DNA of 64,000 bases, from positions 96,440,089 to 96,504,088 of the forward strand of contig NC_044551.1 in assembly GCF_007565055.1 (NCBI RefSeq), read 5' to 3'. Positions within the stretch are counted from its first letter, which is position 1. Each line of letters opens with the position of its first letter. Positions 43,928-55,215 of the stretch are shown here, piece after piece. Both the position numbers and the translations under genes were made by a program. Under the pieces are notes generated by a model, which saw only the letters and a list, made by a program, of their open reading frames with translations, was not told where the DNA came from and made no database searches. This stretch comes from Rhinopithecus roxellana. Its lineage: Eukaryota > Chordata > Mammalia > Primates > Cercopithecidae.

Positions 43928-45539
43928 CTTCACTCTCACAGCCCACAGTTTCTGAGCCTTCCAGTAATGGCAGAAAGCAGTGTGGTCTTCACGGGCAGCC
44001 GCCTGGTGAAGGGCAGTCAGTCCTAGGGTGGAACGCCCGACACGCCCAGCCAGCCTGGAGGCGCCCTCCCGTTTCTGAAGGTCCCATGAGGCCAGCCTGT
44101 CTCTGGTGCTGAACCCAAGCCCCCATTAGTGTTTGGAGGCTGACCTGATACCCCCAAGCCTGTGCAGGGGCAGCTCACCCCGGATCAGTGCTGCCCCTCA
44201 GGTCTCCTGCCAAGGGCGGGCCAGTTGGATGGGAGGGTAAGACGCACCTCCCTGCAGAATGTTCTCCACAGAGGGAGCGCGGGCACACCAACCAGAGCTG
44301 CCCCACTGGTACCGTTGTACTTACTGGGCTCCTTTATAAGATCAGAAAATGATTCAGTCACGTAAAGTTTGAAACCTGTGTCCCTCAGGAGCTGTTCTCA
44401 TCTAGGTGTGGGTTCGCATGGAAATGTCAGGAGAGCTCAAGCTGGGGGTACGTCCGGCAGGGAGTGGCCGGAGGCCAGGGATGCCACCCAACCTCCTACA
44501 AGGCAGGGACGACCCCCACGGATTCATCCGCCCCAAACGTCTGTGCATTTAGCTTTGAAAAATGTCGATTCCTCCTTTTTGGGGGGGGGGGTCATTTTAT
44601 ACATTTACTTTCATTTGCAACTTGTTTTCCGTGGGGAAGGGTAAAACCTTTTGCCGCTGTGTGGAAAGTTTGCATAGCTCTTCAGTGGGAAGGATAGGAT
44701 TAGCAGGGCACCCCCATGGGGTCATGCAGGGGCAGACCCAAGCTCGGGGCCCCTCGCCTGCAGGAACTCCCTCCAGGCCCTGTACCTGATGTTGCAGTTA
44801 TTGTCATTTTTTTCTTAAAGAAATTATGAATGCCTCCCCATACCCTTCCCGGGGCAAGGCTCCACAGGGTCCCGTGTGGCCCCACATGTAACCTTACCAG
44901 CTTCCTCGGGCAGCGCATGTGCCGTGGGTGACACTGGATGTCTCAGGAAGGCCTCCCACCCATGGCTGCACAGCTAAAACCTCCCCCAGAACATGGGGAC
45001 CTGCTTCCAGCCCCTCTCCCAAGTATAGAAAACACATGCAGAAGGGCGGACGGTGGGGCGCACCTGAGGCTGAGCAGTGTGGGCCTGGCCTCAGTCCCCG
45101 CCCTCCCTCTCATCGGCTCATTTCTCACCCTGGGTATCCTTACAAGCGGCATTGGCTTCGGAGGGTTGGCATGGGGCCGACATGGTGCGATGTGTGTGGA
45201 AGAGCTAACGTCCAAGCCGAGGCCTGGCCTGGGAGTCTCGGGACCTGGGATGTCTCCTCTCTGGCTCCAGACGCTGGTGACCAACAGTCACTGCTCACCT
45301 TCCCCGGGTAACAAGATTGTGGCCTGAGTGCTTGTCATCAATCTACAAGGCCTTCGTTTGTGGACTGACATTTCAGTGCTTTCCGCCGTCATTTCTGGGA
45401 AACAACATGGCTTGGCCTCACCGTCCTGTTAATAGGATCTGTTTTCATGACACATTACTCCAGTTCTCCCAGGCTACTCCCCGTCACTAGACAGGCAGCT
45501 GATCTTCCTACAGATTTCTGTTTTGCAAAGAGCAGCATA

Positions 45540-45745
45540 GGCCAGTGTTGAGAGAGGCGGGGCCAGACCACCTCAGTCCAGTCCTGGCTTCTCCACCCTG
45601 GAGCGGTGGACCTTGGGCAAGTTTCATGCTTTCTCTGTGCCTGACTTTCCTCGTGTCAGATGGGTACAGCAAGGCCCACTTCACAGACAGTCATAAGGAT
45701 TAAATGAGTTGATAGAAGGCGTTGAGCGCCTGGCACTTGGCAGTG
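45540..45745 (+). repeat. MIR SINE remnant
   Basis: MIR order: 'CTTCTCCACC', 'GTGGACCTTGGGCAAGTTTC', 'CTGTGCCTGACTTTCCTC', 'TAAGGATTAAATGAGTTGAT', 'GCCTGGCACTTGGCA'. Sense orientation. Confidence 0.85.
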
Positions 45746-46263
45746 CTGGGGAAGTGTTTTTTCGTATGAACAGTCATTTCAGAGGAGGAAGGCTTGTGAG
45801 TCCAACACTGAGCGCTGACTGGGCCGTCTCCTGCCCAGCCTGTGGTTACGTGATCTCAGTGAGGCTTCCCATGGCCCATTTCACAGGTGAGGAAACTACA
45901 GCTCCGAGCAGCATGGTCTACATGCCTTCCTTCAGCAGATACCACAGGATGCCTGCTGTGCCTGGTACTGCTGGCAGTCAGGCCACGCCATGCCCTGCAA
46001 CAGGCGGGTTTGGACCCTTGACTGGGCCGCTTTACCCCTGGCTTCCCTCTTAAGATGGAGACACCATGTTCCCCACTCGTGTCTTCCCATCAGAGCTTCA
46101 CAAAAATCCCCCTCCTTGTCTGGTCACACCTTAAGAGGCACAGCCCTGAGATCCTGATGACACATTCATAGCAGGTGACAGATCTGACATGTTTACTTCT
46201 TACTAGCCCGAAGAGGTCTGGAAAGAAAAGCACATCGTAACTCACCCGTTCCTGCCTCTGTAG

Positions 46264-46402
46264 GGCCGACCAGGGTCGCCTCCTGGACTGCGTGGTGCGA
46301 TGGGGAAGCCTCACCGAAGGCAAGATCAGGGCGCACCTGGGGGAGGTTCTGGAAGCTGTCCGGTACCTGCACAACTGCAGGATAGCACACCTGGACCTAA
46401 AG
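46264..46402 (+). CDS. TRIO: TRIO exon (codons 1038-1084): kinase C-lobe start to catalytic loop
   Basis: The exon is 139 nt, acceptor CTGTAG, donor GTTGGT, phase 2 to 0. It encodes ADQGRLLDCVVRWGSLTEGK, IRAHLGEVLEAVRYLHNC and RIAHLDLK, ending inside the catalytic loop; Asp1082 is the catalytic Asp, with Leu in place of the usual Arg of HRD. The donor GTTGGT is weak, and a better GTGAGG lies 4 nt further on. Confidence 0.95.
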
Positions 46403-47014
46403 GTTGGTGAGGCCCCGGGCAGGTGAAGTGGGGTCCAAGCACACCGGCTTGGCCATGCGGGACACAGAGCCCCCTCTGAAGCCAGGCCAGGAGTCCCCGA
46501 GCAACTAGGGACAAAAAGGGTAGCGGGGGCAGCTGATTAGCACTGGTTGCTAATCTCTGTTTCTAAGCGTTTGCGTTCAGTGATGCACACAGTCAGGAGT
46601 ACACAACGCTGGAGCCCTCCCGGCCTTCCACAACTTTCAGAAAGTCCCCATGAGTGTTGCCCGGTGGGTGTGGCGGGTGCAGTGGTAGCTGAGGCAGGAA
46701 AGAGAGTATTCCCTGCGGTGCTGGGAGGGAGAATGAACACCCAGCTTCAGAAAGCAGCCTGGTTTCATTAGGCTCCTTGGCCCTTAGATCTCCAGAGAGA
46801 GCTGCTCTGTGAACCTGGGTCCCAGCTCCACTGGGTTGTCTCTTCCTCCTCACCCTGGGCTGGCAGCTGAGGGTCTGGCCTGCTTTGCACATGCATGGCT
46901 TGTCCTAGTTGACATCATAGATTCCTTCCACCTCACCGTAGAGTCCCGCCCATCATCCTGAGTAAGCTTAATTTTGGACTGGTCTGAAAATGACAGTTAT
47001 ATTCTGTCTTCCAG
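46403..47014 (+). other. TRIO: TRIO last intron, 612 bp
   Basis: Unique sequence without recognised repeat. It separates the two halves of the kinase catalytic loop. Confidence 0.8.
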
Positions 47015-47557
47015 CCTGAGAATATCCTGGTGGATGAGAGTTTAGCCAAGCCAACCATCAAACTGGCTGACTTTGGAGATGCTGTTCAACTCAACACGAC
47101 CTACTACATCCACCAGTTACTGGGGAACCCTGAATTCGCAGCCCCTGAAATCATCCTCGGGAACCCTGTCTCCCTGACCTCGGATACATGGAGTGTTGGA
47201 GTGCTCACATACGTACTTCTTAGTGGCGTGTCCCCCTTCCTGGACGACAGTGTGGAAGAGACCTGCCTGAACATTTGCCGCTTAGACTTTAGCTTCCCAG
47301 ATGACTACTTTAAAGGAGTGAGCCAGAAGGCCAAGGAGTTCGTGTGCTTCCTCCTGCAGGAGGACCCCGCCAAGCGTCCCTCGGCTGCGCTGGCCCTCCA
47401 GGAGCAGTGGCTGCAGGCGGGCAACGGCAGAAGCACGGGCGTCCTCGACACGTCCAGACTGACTTCCTTCATTGAGCGGCGCAAACACCAGAATGATGTT
47501 CGACCTATCCGTAGCATTAAAAACTTTCTGCAGAGCAGGCTTCTGCCTAGAGTTTGA
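47015..47557 (+). CDS. TRIO: TRIO last coding exon (codons 1085-1264 and stop): kinase C-lobe and C-terminus
   Basis: 543 coding nt, acceptor TTCCAG, TGA at 47555-47557. It encodes PENILVDESLAKPTIKLADF, with DFG at 1103-1105, NPEFAAPEIILG (APE motif), DTWSVGVLTYVLLSGVSPF of the F helix, and FLLQEDPAKRPSAALALQ with the conserved Arg. The tail ends with Ser-Arg-Leu-Leu-Pro-Arg-Val. All motifs expected of a folded kinase are present. Substrates are poorly known. Confidence 0.97.
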   Translation, partial: PENILVDESLAKPTIKLADFGDAVQLNTTYYIHQLLGNPEFAAPEIILGNPVSLTSDTWSVGVLTYVLLSGVSPFLDDSVEETCLNICRLDFSFPDDYFKGVSQKAKEFVCFLLQEDPAKRPSAALALQEQWLQAGNGRSTGVLDTSRLTSFIERRKHQNDVRPIRSIKNFLQSRLLPRV

Positions 47558-48490
47558 CCTATCCAGAAGTTCTTTCTCATTCTCTTTCACCTGCCAATCA
47601 GCTGTTAATCTGAATTTTCAAGAGAAAAACAAGCAAATATAACTGATCAGCTGCCGGTATGTTCATCGTGTGAAATCGCATTCCAAGTGAGCTGTGCTCA
47701 GCAGTGCTTGGACACAGAGCTGCAAGCTGCGCTGGGGTGGAGGACCGTCACTTAACACTCTGCCCAAGGCAGAGGTCGCATTGCTGTATCACAGTATTTT
47801 ATTCAGGTTTCTGCAAAAAATAAAAAGATACTTTTTTAAACAAACATGAATAGAATTTTGCAAATTTAACGTTTTCAAGATTTATTCAAGGAAACAAAAT
47901 GCCTATGTTCAACCACTGGTGTTAACGATCAAAGATACTGTGCGTCTCTGGGGCAGACGCACCCAGGTGGCGGCCACTCCCACGGCCTTGTCTAGGGCTC
48001 AGAGTCCACTCGACTCTGAGCTTTTCCAGGCGCCTCGTCTGTGTGCGTCTCACACCAGACGTGGCTTCTGAAACGTGCATTCAACCTCAAACTTTTGCAT
48101 AAAATAGAATGAATCGTTTTGCTCTGATGAAATGTAGGCCTTACTTGTATATAAGACTGTTCCTGCCTTCGGTCTGTGGTTTTCCCACCTGCCTCCCCTA
48201 CCCACCCCCCACCCACCGCCTGGGGCTTCCTCTAGGGGTCCGAGGGTATGCCCATCAAATGAAGACATCAGGTTGGGTCCTGCCCCGCTGCCCCTCCCCC
48301 TGTTCCTGCCCCAAGCCGTCAATCAGATTGTTGAGCAGTACACAGTCAGATGAAAATACTGTAAATGCACTCATTGGGGGTTTTTTGGTTTTACTTCATA
48401 TCATGTGCAATGTTGTGGCTTTAACATTTTATGCAACTATTTATGAAGACCTCTGTTGTACCTGTAATAAATATATAGAAAAAGCACATA
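47558..48490 (+). other. TRIO: TRIO 3' UTR (main form)
   Basis: The UTR runs from the stop to just past the poly(A) signal AATAAA at 48466-48471. An earlier AATAAA lies at 47819. Extended forms are possible: AATAAA at 48808 and ATTAAA near 49319 lie in AT-rich sequence that resembles a longer UTR. No repeats are present in this part, which fits a conserved UTR. Confidence 0.75.
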
Positions 48491-48552
48491 CTTCGTATGG
48501 TGAGCTTTATGGTTTTGTGTGTGTGTTGGGGTTGGCGGGTGGGTGGGTAGGG
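48466..48552 (+). terminator. TRIO: TRIO poly(A) signal with GU-rich and G-rich downstream elements
   Basis: AATAAA at 48466-48471, cleavage expected near 48485-48495. A GU-rich tract (TTTTGTGTGTGTGTTGGGG) follows at about 48513-48531, and then the G-quadruplex-capable GGGTGGGTGGGTAGGG at 48537-48552. Confidence 0.75.
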
Positions 48553-49340
48553 TCGTAGCCCTGTGCCATCGGTTCAAGGAGACTTTTCGTGAAACTTGTT
48601 GGTTTTGAGGACTGTAAAAAGTGATTTCATACTCTGAATATAAAACTGGATAATAGGGTAATGTTTTAAAATTTATTATGCTATTATTCAGAATGCCAAA
48701 GTATTATTTTTTTTCCCAAAATCAGTCTGGACATTTACTACTTTTTAGACTTTTTGACTTTCAACTTTCTGTACAAAAATTGGCTGGGTTTTGAGCTTTT
48801 GGTAAGAAATAAAAGCCGATTAAGCACTGGCCGCCCCGCGGCTGGTACCCAATGCCCGAGTCACTGTGGCAGCATTCGCCCTGGCGTGGGGAGTCCTTTC
48901 AACTCAAGGAGGCTGGGTTTCTGGGCACCCTCGAAGTTCTCTGGATGTCTTTTTATCTTTCTTGTGTGAACTGCACTACAAAAGAGACCAGCCCATTTCC
49001 CAAGCCAGCCAGACACCTGGGTCTTGAGCCATAAACTGGCGCAGTTAAGCTTTGCAGCTTCCGATGTATTTTATTTATTCTTTTGTTGGGTTTTTGTTGG
49101 TTCTTGTAAAATTGTACAGAAACTTTTTAAAAGAAATTGGATTCAAAACTGGATGTGTATTCGTAACCTCATAATTTTTATTTGTGTATTGTTTCTTTTA
49201 TTATTTCAGTTAAATTTTTACATTATTTTGCATGTATATTTCTTTGTACAGAGACCTTACATGTTTACACAGTATGATGTGATGTAAATATTTTATTTTG
49301 CCATCAGTTATTTTAAAAAATTAAACATATTTGCCTGATT
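48553..49340 (+). other. AT-rich, repeat-free stretch: possible distal TRIO 3' UTR
   Basis: T- and A-rich unique sequence, with AATAAA near 48808 and ATTAAA near 49319 followed by T/G-rich sequence. Its composition is like a 3' UTR, so an extended TRIO transcript is plausible but not shown. Confidence 0.45.
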
Positions 49341-50760
49341 TTTGTGTTAGGCTTTTTATTTAAATTGGTCACTGTTGAATCAGACAGACAGACGGCTGAG
49401 GGAGAGACTGACACAGAGACTTCTCATGGGTGGGAGGTGGCAGAATGTACTGGATTGAGAACCCTCTGTACACGCTCAGAAATGGGAGTCGCTCAGCCTC
49501 CTGCAGACTGGTTCAGATACCACACTCGAGACCCTGGTATGTGCCAGAATGTCGACTGACTGTGCACAACGAGGCTGTAGCTTGTCCCGGTTAGAATAGC
49601 TAAGGCACGCTGTTGCCTGATGAACTCAGAATTAGAGCGAGGGAAGAGCTCCTTCACCCTGGCCTTAGAAAAGCAAAGGTAATGTCCAGATAGATTCAAG
49701 GAAATGAAACAGTTTCATTTGGTTAAGAACAAACCAAAGATCCTGTACCTGGGAGAAGATTCCCCAGTGGTGCCTCGACCTCGGCCCTGAGCCCACCCAG
49801 TCCTGGGGGACTTGCAGCCAAGTGGCTTCCCCAGCTCTGCCAGCCTGGCTGCTGACAGTAGCTTATTTTTTCCAATGACCATATCTTCTCTCTTGATTCT
49901 TTCTGGCTTTCCTCCTGGGCTGATGACTTTTATTGTTCAACACACCATCAAGAACAAGTATTCTTTCTCATCTGTTTGCAGAAATCCTGAATAGAAGGCT
50001 GATGTGAAAGGACATCTGTGCAGTCCCTAAAGTCAGGACATGGGAAGCTAACTCCCTGAGGTGTGTGCCCGCCCAAGTCCCAGCAGTACCCATGGCTCGG
50101 TGTGCTCTGGAGGGGGCGGAAATTCAAGGTTGGTTCTAATCTACCACCTGCCCAGCACAGCATCCTGCCCCAGGGAGAGTTGCCTGGCCCACCGCAGTGC
50201 CACACCTGAGCAACACAAAGGAGGCGAGGGGTATGTGGTGGTGTCCTTTAAATGGGACACTTGCTGAATGGAGTGGTTCTGCCTGTAAGATTAGCAGAAC
50301 TCACTGTGCCCAGTGAAAGAGCCTCAGGCGTTTGGTCTGTCGTGATCACTAGAATTTTTTCTCAAATACCAAGGTGTTTTTCATTCTGCAAGTTACTGTA
50401 ATCTTTTAAAAGCTCAGATTCTCTTTAGCCCTAACAAGTGGGGGAAAATCAATGTTTTAGCAGAATTATGAACCTCATAGTAAGCAATAATCTATTAGAT
50501 GAGGTCTTTGCTTACTGTAGCTATACAGTAAGTCTTGAAAGCAAGTAGACGTCCCCCCACTTTGTTTTTGTTTCTGTTTTTGTTTTTGTTTTTGTTTTCC
50601 AAATTGTTTCTGCTAATCTAGTTCCTTTGCCTTCATAAATTTTGGAATAGCCTTGTTCATATCTACAAATATTAGACCATCTTAGACCACTAGAAGGAAA
50701 GGTCCTTTCTCCTGTACATTTTTGAGACAATTGTAAAGAAAGGAGTAATTCTTGGAACTG
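49341..50760. other. Intergenic sequence downstream of TRIO
   Basis: Mostly unique sequence with no gene. It includes a 160-bp segment (50512-50671) closely matching part of the antisense L1 at 53744-53874, with an expanded (TTTTTG)n at 50562-50600. Confidence 0.65.
50562..50600. repeat. (GTTTTT)n microsatellite
   Basis: Repeated TTTTTG units with one TTTCTG variant. It sits inside the duplicated L1-like segment and is absent from the second copy near 53800. Confidence 0.85.
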
Positions 50761-51091
50761 ATCGATTCTCCATATTATATTTATGTGAGATTTAACTTAC
50801 AGAAAATTATGCAGGTCAATAAATGTTTATACATATATATACCTGTGATCGCCACCCAAAGCAAACTATAGAACATTTCTATTATCGATTATCCCCCCCA
50901 GGAAGGTCTGTCTCACCCCTTCCCAGTCAATCTCTCCCTCCCAAGGTAATCACTCTTCTGATTTCTATCATTCATAGATATGTTTGCCTTTGAAGGAAAA
51001 TCATATATTACGTGCTTTTTAAAACTAGGTTGTACCTTTTATTTTGAGGCCATTGTAGATTCACATCCAATTGTTACGAAATGTACCCTTA

Positions 51092-51387
51092 GGCTGGGCG
51101 CGGTGGCTCACACCTGAAATCCCAGCACTTTGGGAGACCGAGGTGGGCAGATCACCTGAGGTTGGGAGACCAGCCTGACCAACATGGAGAAACTCTGTCC
51201 CTACTAAAAATACAAAAAATTCGCCGGGCATGGTGGCACATGCCTGTAATTCCAGCTACTCGGGAGGCAGAGGCAGGAGAATCGCTTGAACCCAGGAGGC
51301 GGAGGTTGCAGTGAGCTGAGATCACACCACTGTACTCCAGCCTGGGCAACAAGCGCAAAACTCCGTCTCAAAAAAAAAAAAAAAAAA
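51092..51387 (+). mobile_element. Alu (AluS-like), sense
   Basis: Dimeric Alu with a small loss in the left arm ('GAGGTTGGGAGACCAGCC'). Target duplication GAAATGTACCCTT (51078-51090) and GAAACGTACCCTT (51388-51400). Confidence 0.93.
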
Positions 51388-51609
51388 GAAACGTACCCTT
51401 TACCTGTGATAATACACACGATCATACATTATCACAACCAGGATACTGTCACACCATCAAGATGCAGAATATTTCCACCACCAGCAGGACCCTCCTGTTG
51501 CCCTGTTATGGCCACACTTCCCTTCTGCCACCACACCCTTCTTTAACCCCTGCCAACCACTTACATGTGCTCCATTTCTATAACGTTGGCGTGTTGAAAA
51601 CGTTATTTA

Positions 51610-51905
51610 GGCTGGGCGCGGTGGCTCAAGCCTGTAATCCCAGCACTTTGGGAGGCCGAGACGGGCGGATCACGAGGTCAGGAGATCGAGACCATCCTGG
51701 CTAACACGGTGAAACCCCGTCTCTACTAAAAATACAAAAACTAGCCGGGCGAGGTGGCAGGCGCCTGTAGTCCCAGCTACTCGGGAGGCTGAGGCAGGAG
51801 AATGGTGTAAACCCGGGAGGCGGAGCTTGCAGTGAGCTGAGATCCGGCCACTGCACTCCAGTCCGGGCGACAGAGCGAGACTCCGCCTCAAAAAAAAAAA
51901 AAAAA
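51610..51905 (+). mobile_element. AluY (Old World monkey type), sense
   Basis: Near-consensus: 'CAAGCCTGTAATCCC', 'ACTAGCCGGGCGAGGTGG', 'GATCCGGCCACTGC', A-tail. Flanking repeats AACGTTATTTA / AAAGTTATTTA act as the target duplication. Confidence 0.95.
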
Positions 51906-52257
51906 GTTATTTAAACGAAATCATACAGTATGCAGCCTTTTGAAATAGGTGTTTTCTCCTAGCATAATTATCTGAAAATCAATCCAGATTGTTGTATCAA
52001 GAGTTTTTTTTTTTTTTTCTTTTTATTACTGAGTACTAGTTCCCAGTGTGGATGTGCCACAGCTGAATCATTCACCCACTGAAGGACATCTGAGGCTTTT
52101 TTTAGCTTTGGCTTGTTAAGAAATAGTTTGCATGAACATTCATTGTACAGATTTTCAAAGAACATAAGTTTTCATTTCTCTGGGATAAGACAATTGGAAG
52201 ATCATATTGTAGTGACATGTTACCTTTTTTAAGGTGCGGCCAAACTGTTTTCTAGAC

Positions 52258-52650
52258 CAGTGGTCCCCAGTCTTTTTGGCACCAGGGACCAGTTTTGTGT
52301 AAGATAGTTTTTCCATGGATGGTGAAGAAGTGGGAGACGGTTTCGGGATGAAACTGCCCCACCTCACATTATCAGGCATTAGATTCTCATGAGTGTGCAA
52401 CCTGGATCCCTCGCATACACACTTCACAGTAGGGTTCACGCTCCTATGAGATTCTAACGCCCAGGCTGATCTGACAGGAGGCGGAGCTCAGGCAGTAATA
52501 CAAGCAATAGGGAGTGGCTGTAAATACAGAAGAAGCTTCACTCATTGCCTGCCACTCCCCTCCTGCTGTGTAGCCTGGTTCCTAACAGACTGTGGACCAG
52601 TAATTTTTACAGATCAGTACTGGTCCACGGCCTGGAGTTGGGGACCCCTG
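52258..52650 (+). mobile_element. MER1-type hAT (Charlie-group) DNA transposon
   Basis: The ends CAGTGGTCCCC and GGGGACCCCTG form imperfect terminal inverted repeats. A perfect 8-bp target duplication (TTCTAGAC) lies at 52250-52257 and 52651-52658. The 393-bp body matches the MER1 non-autonomous group ('GGCACCAGGGACC', 'CAGGAGGCGGAGCTCAGGC'). It is inserted in the older antisense L1. It has no coding capacity. Confidence 0.9.
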
Positions 52651-53320
52651 TTCTAGACTGTACCATTTCACATTCCCACCAGCAACGTAGGAGTAATCCA
52701 GTTTCTTTGCCTCCTTACCAGCGTTGGGTGCTGTCACTTTTTTAATGTGGCCAAACTGACAAGCGTGAAGTGATATCTTATTGTGGTTTTAATTTGTATT
52801 TCCCTGTTAGCGAATGATGTTGAATCTTTTCATGTGCTTATATGCACATCTTTATATTCTCTTCCCTGAAATGTCTGATCACATCTTTGGCCCATTTTCT
52901 TGTTGGACTGTACGGTTTTTGCTTGTTGAGTTCTGAGCGTTTGTTACATATTCTAGCTACTAGTCCTTTGTCTGAGATATGCTTTGCAGATGTTCTCTCC
53001 TCTGTAGTGTGTCTTGTCTTCATCTTAACAGGATCTTTCACTGAGAAAAATTTTGGTGAACTCCGATTTAATAATTTTGCCTTTTATGGATCAACTTTTG
53101 GTGTCAAGTCTAAGAACTCTACCTAGTTCTAGATTTAAGATTTTTTCCCTAAGTTTCTTTTCCTAATAGTTTTTAAGTTTCACGTTTAACACTTAAGTCT
53201 ATGATCCATTTTGAGCTAATTATTTTTATATAAAGTGTAAGGTTTAGGCTGAGGATTTTGTTGTTTGCATATGGATGTCCAATTGTTACAGTACCATTTG
53301 TTTTAAAAAGGCTTCCTTTT

Positions 53321-53620
53321 GGCTGGCCGCGGTGGCTCACGCCTGTAAATCCCAGCACTTTGGGAAGCCAAGGTGGGCGGATCATGAAGTCAGGAGATTG
53401 AGACCATCCTGGCTAACACGGTGAAACCCTGTCTCTACTAAAAATACAAAAAATTAGCTGGGTGTGGTGGTGCACCCCTGTAGTCCCAGCTACTTGGGAG
53501 GCTGAGGCAGGAGAATTGCTTGAAGTGGGGAGGTGGAGGTTGCAGTGAGCTGAGGTCATGCCACTGCACCCCAGCCTGGGTGACAGAGCAGGACTCCATC
53601 TCAGAAAAAAAAAAAAAAAA
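53321..53620 (+). mobile_element. Alu (AluS/Y-like), sense, inside the old L1
   Basis: Complete Alu with 'GATTGAGACCATCCTGGCTA' and an A20 tail. The host sequence AAAAGGCTTCCT / AAAAGCTTCCT is repeated imperfectly at its edges. Confidence 0.92.
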
Positions 53621-54186
53621 AAAAGCTTCCTCTTTTTTATTTTGTCAAAAATCAGCTGGGACTATTTATGTAGGCCTATTGCTGGGTTATCTACTATGTT
53701 CCGTTTATCTATTTATCCCTCCACCAATATCACACAGTCTTGATTACTGTAACTGTATAGTAAGTCTTGAAAGCAAGTAGACATCCCCCCACTTTATTTT
53801 TTTCCAAATTGTTTCTGCTAATCTAGTTCTTTTGCCTTTATAAATTTTACAATAGCCTTGTTTATACCTACAAACTATCTTTCTGAGATTTTTATATGCA
53901 TTGCATTAAATCTGTATATCCATCTGGGGAGACCTGACATCTTTACTATGTTGACTCTTCCAATCCATGAATATGGTATGTCTCCATTTATTTATATTTC
54001 CTTTGATTTCTTTCATCAGTAGTTTTACAAGTTCATATATTGTATATGTCTTATTAGAATTATGCCTAAGTACTACTTCTTTTAAAGAATTATAAATATT
54101 TGTTTTAATTTTACTTGTTTTAATAAATATTTGTTTTTAATTAAGTTTATGCATTCATTGCTACTATATAGAAATACAGAATACAG

Positions 54187-55215
54187 GGGCGGAGCAAGAT
54201 GGCCAAATAGGAACAGCTCCAGTCTCCAACTCCCAGCACGAGCGACACAGAAGACCGGTGATTTCTGCATTTTCAGCTGAGGTACTGGGGTCATCTCACT
54301 AGGGAGTGCCGGACAATCGGTGCTGGTCAGCTGCTGCAGCCCGACCAGCGAGAGCTGAAGCAGGGCGAGGCATCGCCTCACCTGGAAGCGCAAGGGGGAA
54401 GGGAATCCCTTTTCCTAGCCAGGGTAACTGAGACACACAATACCTGGAAAATCGGGTAACTCCCATCCCAATACTGCACTTTAAGCAAACGGGCACACCA
54501 GGAAATTATACCCACACCTGGCTGGGAGGGTCCCACGGCCACGGAGCCTCCCTCATTGCTAGCACAGCAGTCTGTGATCTAACCGCAAGGCAGCAGCGAG
54601 GCTGGGGGAGGGGCGCCGGCCATTGCTGAGGCTTAAGTAGGTAAACAAAGCCCCTGGGAAGCTCGAACTGGGTGGAGCTCACAGCAGCTCAAGGAAACCT
54701 GCCTGTCTCTGTAGACTCCACCTCTGGGGACAGGGCACAGCTAAACAACAACAACAAAAAAAGCAGCAGAAACCAGTGCAGACGCAAATGACTCTGTCTG
54801 ACAGCTTTGAAGAAAGCAGTGGATCTCCAACACGGAGGTTGAGATCTGAGAACGGACAGACTGCCTGCTCAAGTGGGTCCCTGACCCCTGAATAGCCTAA
54901 CTGGGAGACATCCCCCACTAGGGGCAGTCTGACACCCTACACCTCACAGGGTGGAGTACACCCCTGAGAGGAAGCTTCCAAAGTAAGAATCAGACAGGTA
55001 CACTCACTGTTCAGCAATATTCTATCTTCTGCAACCTCTGCTGCTGATACCCAGGCAAACAGAGTCTGCAGTGGACCTCAAACAATCTCCAACAGACCTA
55101 CAGCTGAGGGTCCTGACTATTAGAAGGAAAACTATCAAACAGGAAGAACACCTATACCAAAACCCCATCAGTACGTCACCATCATCAAAGACCAGAGGCA
55201 GATAAAACCACAAAG
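54187..55215 (+). promoter_or_regulatory. L1 5' UTR with YY1-type start site
   Basis: The region starts GGGCGGAGCAAGATGGCC; CAAGATGGCC at 54195-54204 is the YY1 site that positions L1 transcription. It is about 1.03 kb. L1PA 5' UTRs also hold an antisense promoter; activity here is unknown. Confidence 0.85.

Larger units (their letters stand above)
43493..46263 (+). other. TRIO: TRIO intron, 2.8 kb, with young Alu, G-run and MIR
   Basis: A young sense Alu lies at 43623-43927, an 11-base G-run at 44581-44591 and a MIR at about 45540-45745. Otherwise unique, GC-rich intron sequence. Confidence 0.75.
1..48490 (+). other. TRIO: TRIO gene, 3' part (22 terminal coding exons and 3' UTR)
   Basis: Joined exons give 1264 residues in one open frame ending at 47557. 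TRIO is a cytoplasmic Dbl-family exchange factor; GEF1 (not in this window) loads Rac1/RhoG and GEF2 loads RhoA, downstream of receptors such as DCC and of Gq, in axon guidance and cell migration. Visible domains in window codon numbers: DH about 138-322, PH 324-440, Gly/Ser tract 459-495, SH3 724-788, Ig 851-945, kinase 960-1219. Adding about 1833 gives the numbering I remember for human TRIO, where these domains fall at matching places. The Gly/Ser tract after PH2 and the C-terminus ending in Leu-Pro-Arg-Val point to TRIO rather than its paralogue KALRN. Upstream exons and the promoter lie outside the window. All introns are GT-AG. Confidence 0.96.
51035..54186 (-). mobile_element. Old L1 (L1M class), antisense: 3' end and ORF2 part, interrupted
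   Basis: L1 3' end and ORF2 sequence read inversely: 'TTTTATTTTGAGGCCATTG', 'ATCACAACCAGGATACTG', 'CATTTCACATTCCCACCAGC', 'GACTCTTCCAATCCATGAA', 'TTCATTGCTACTATATAGAA'. Alus (51092-51387, 51610-51905, 53321-53620), a MER1 element (52258-52650) and the full-length L1 at 54187 interrupt it. The L1 text resumes after 60380. No open frame remains. Confidence 0.82.

Noticed and set aside
1..48490. Assignment to KALRN instead of TRIO
   Set aside because: The paralogue shares the domain order, but the Gly/Ser tract after PH2, the linker text and the C-terminal residues fit TRIO as I know it.
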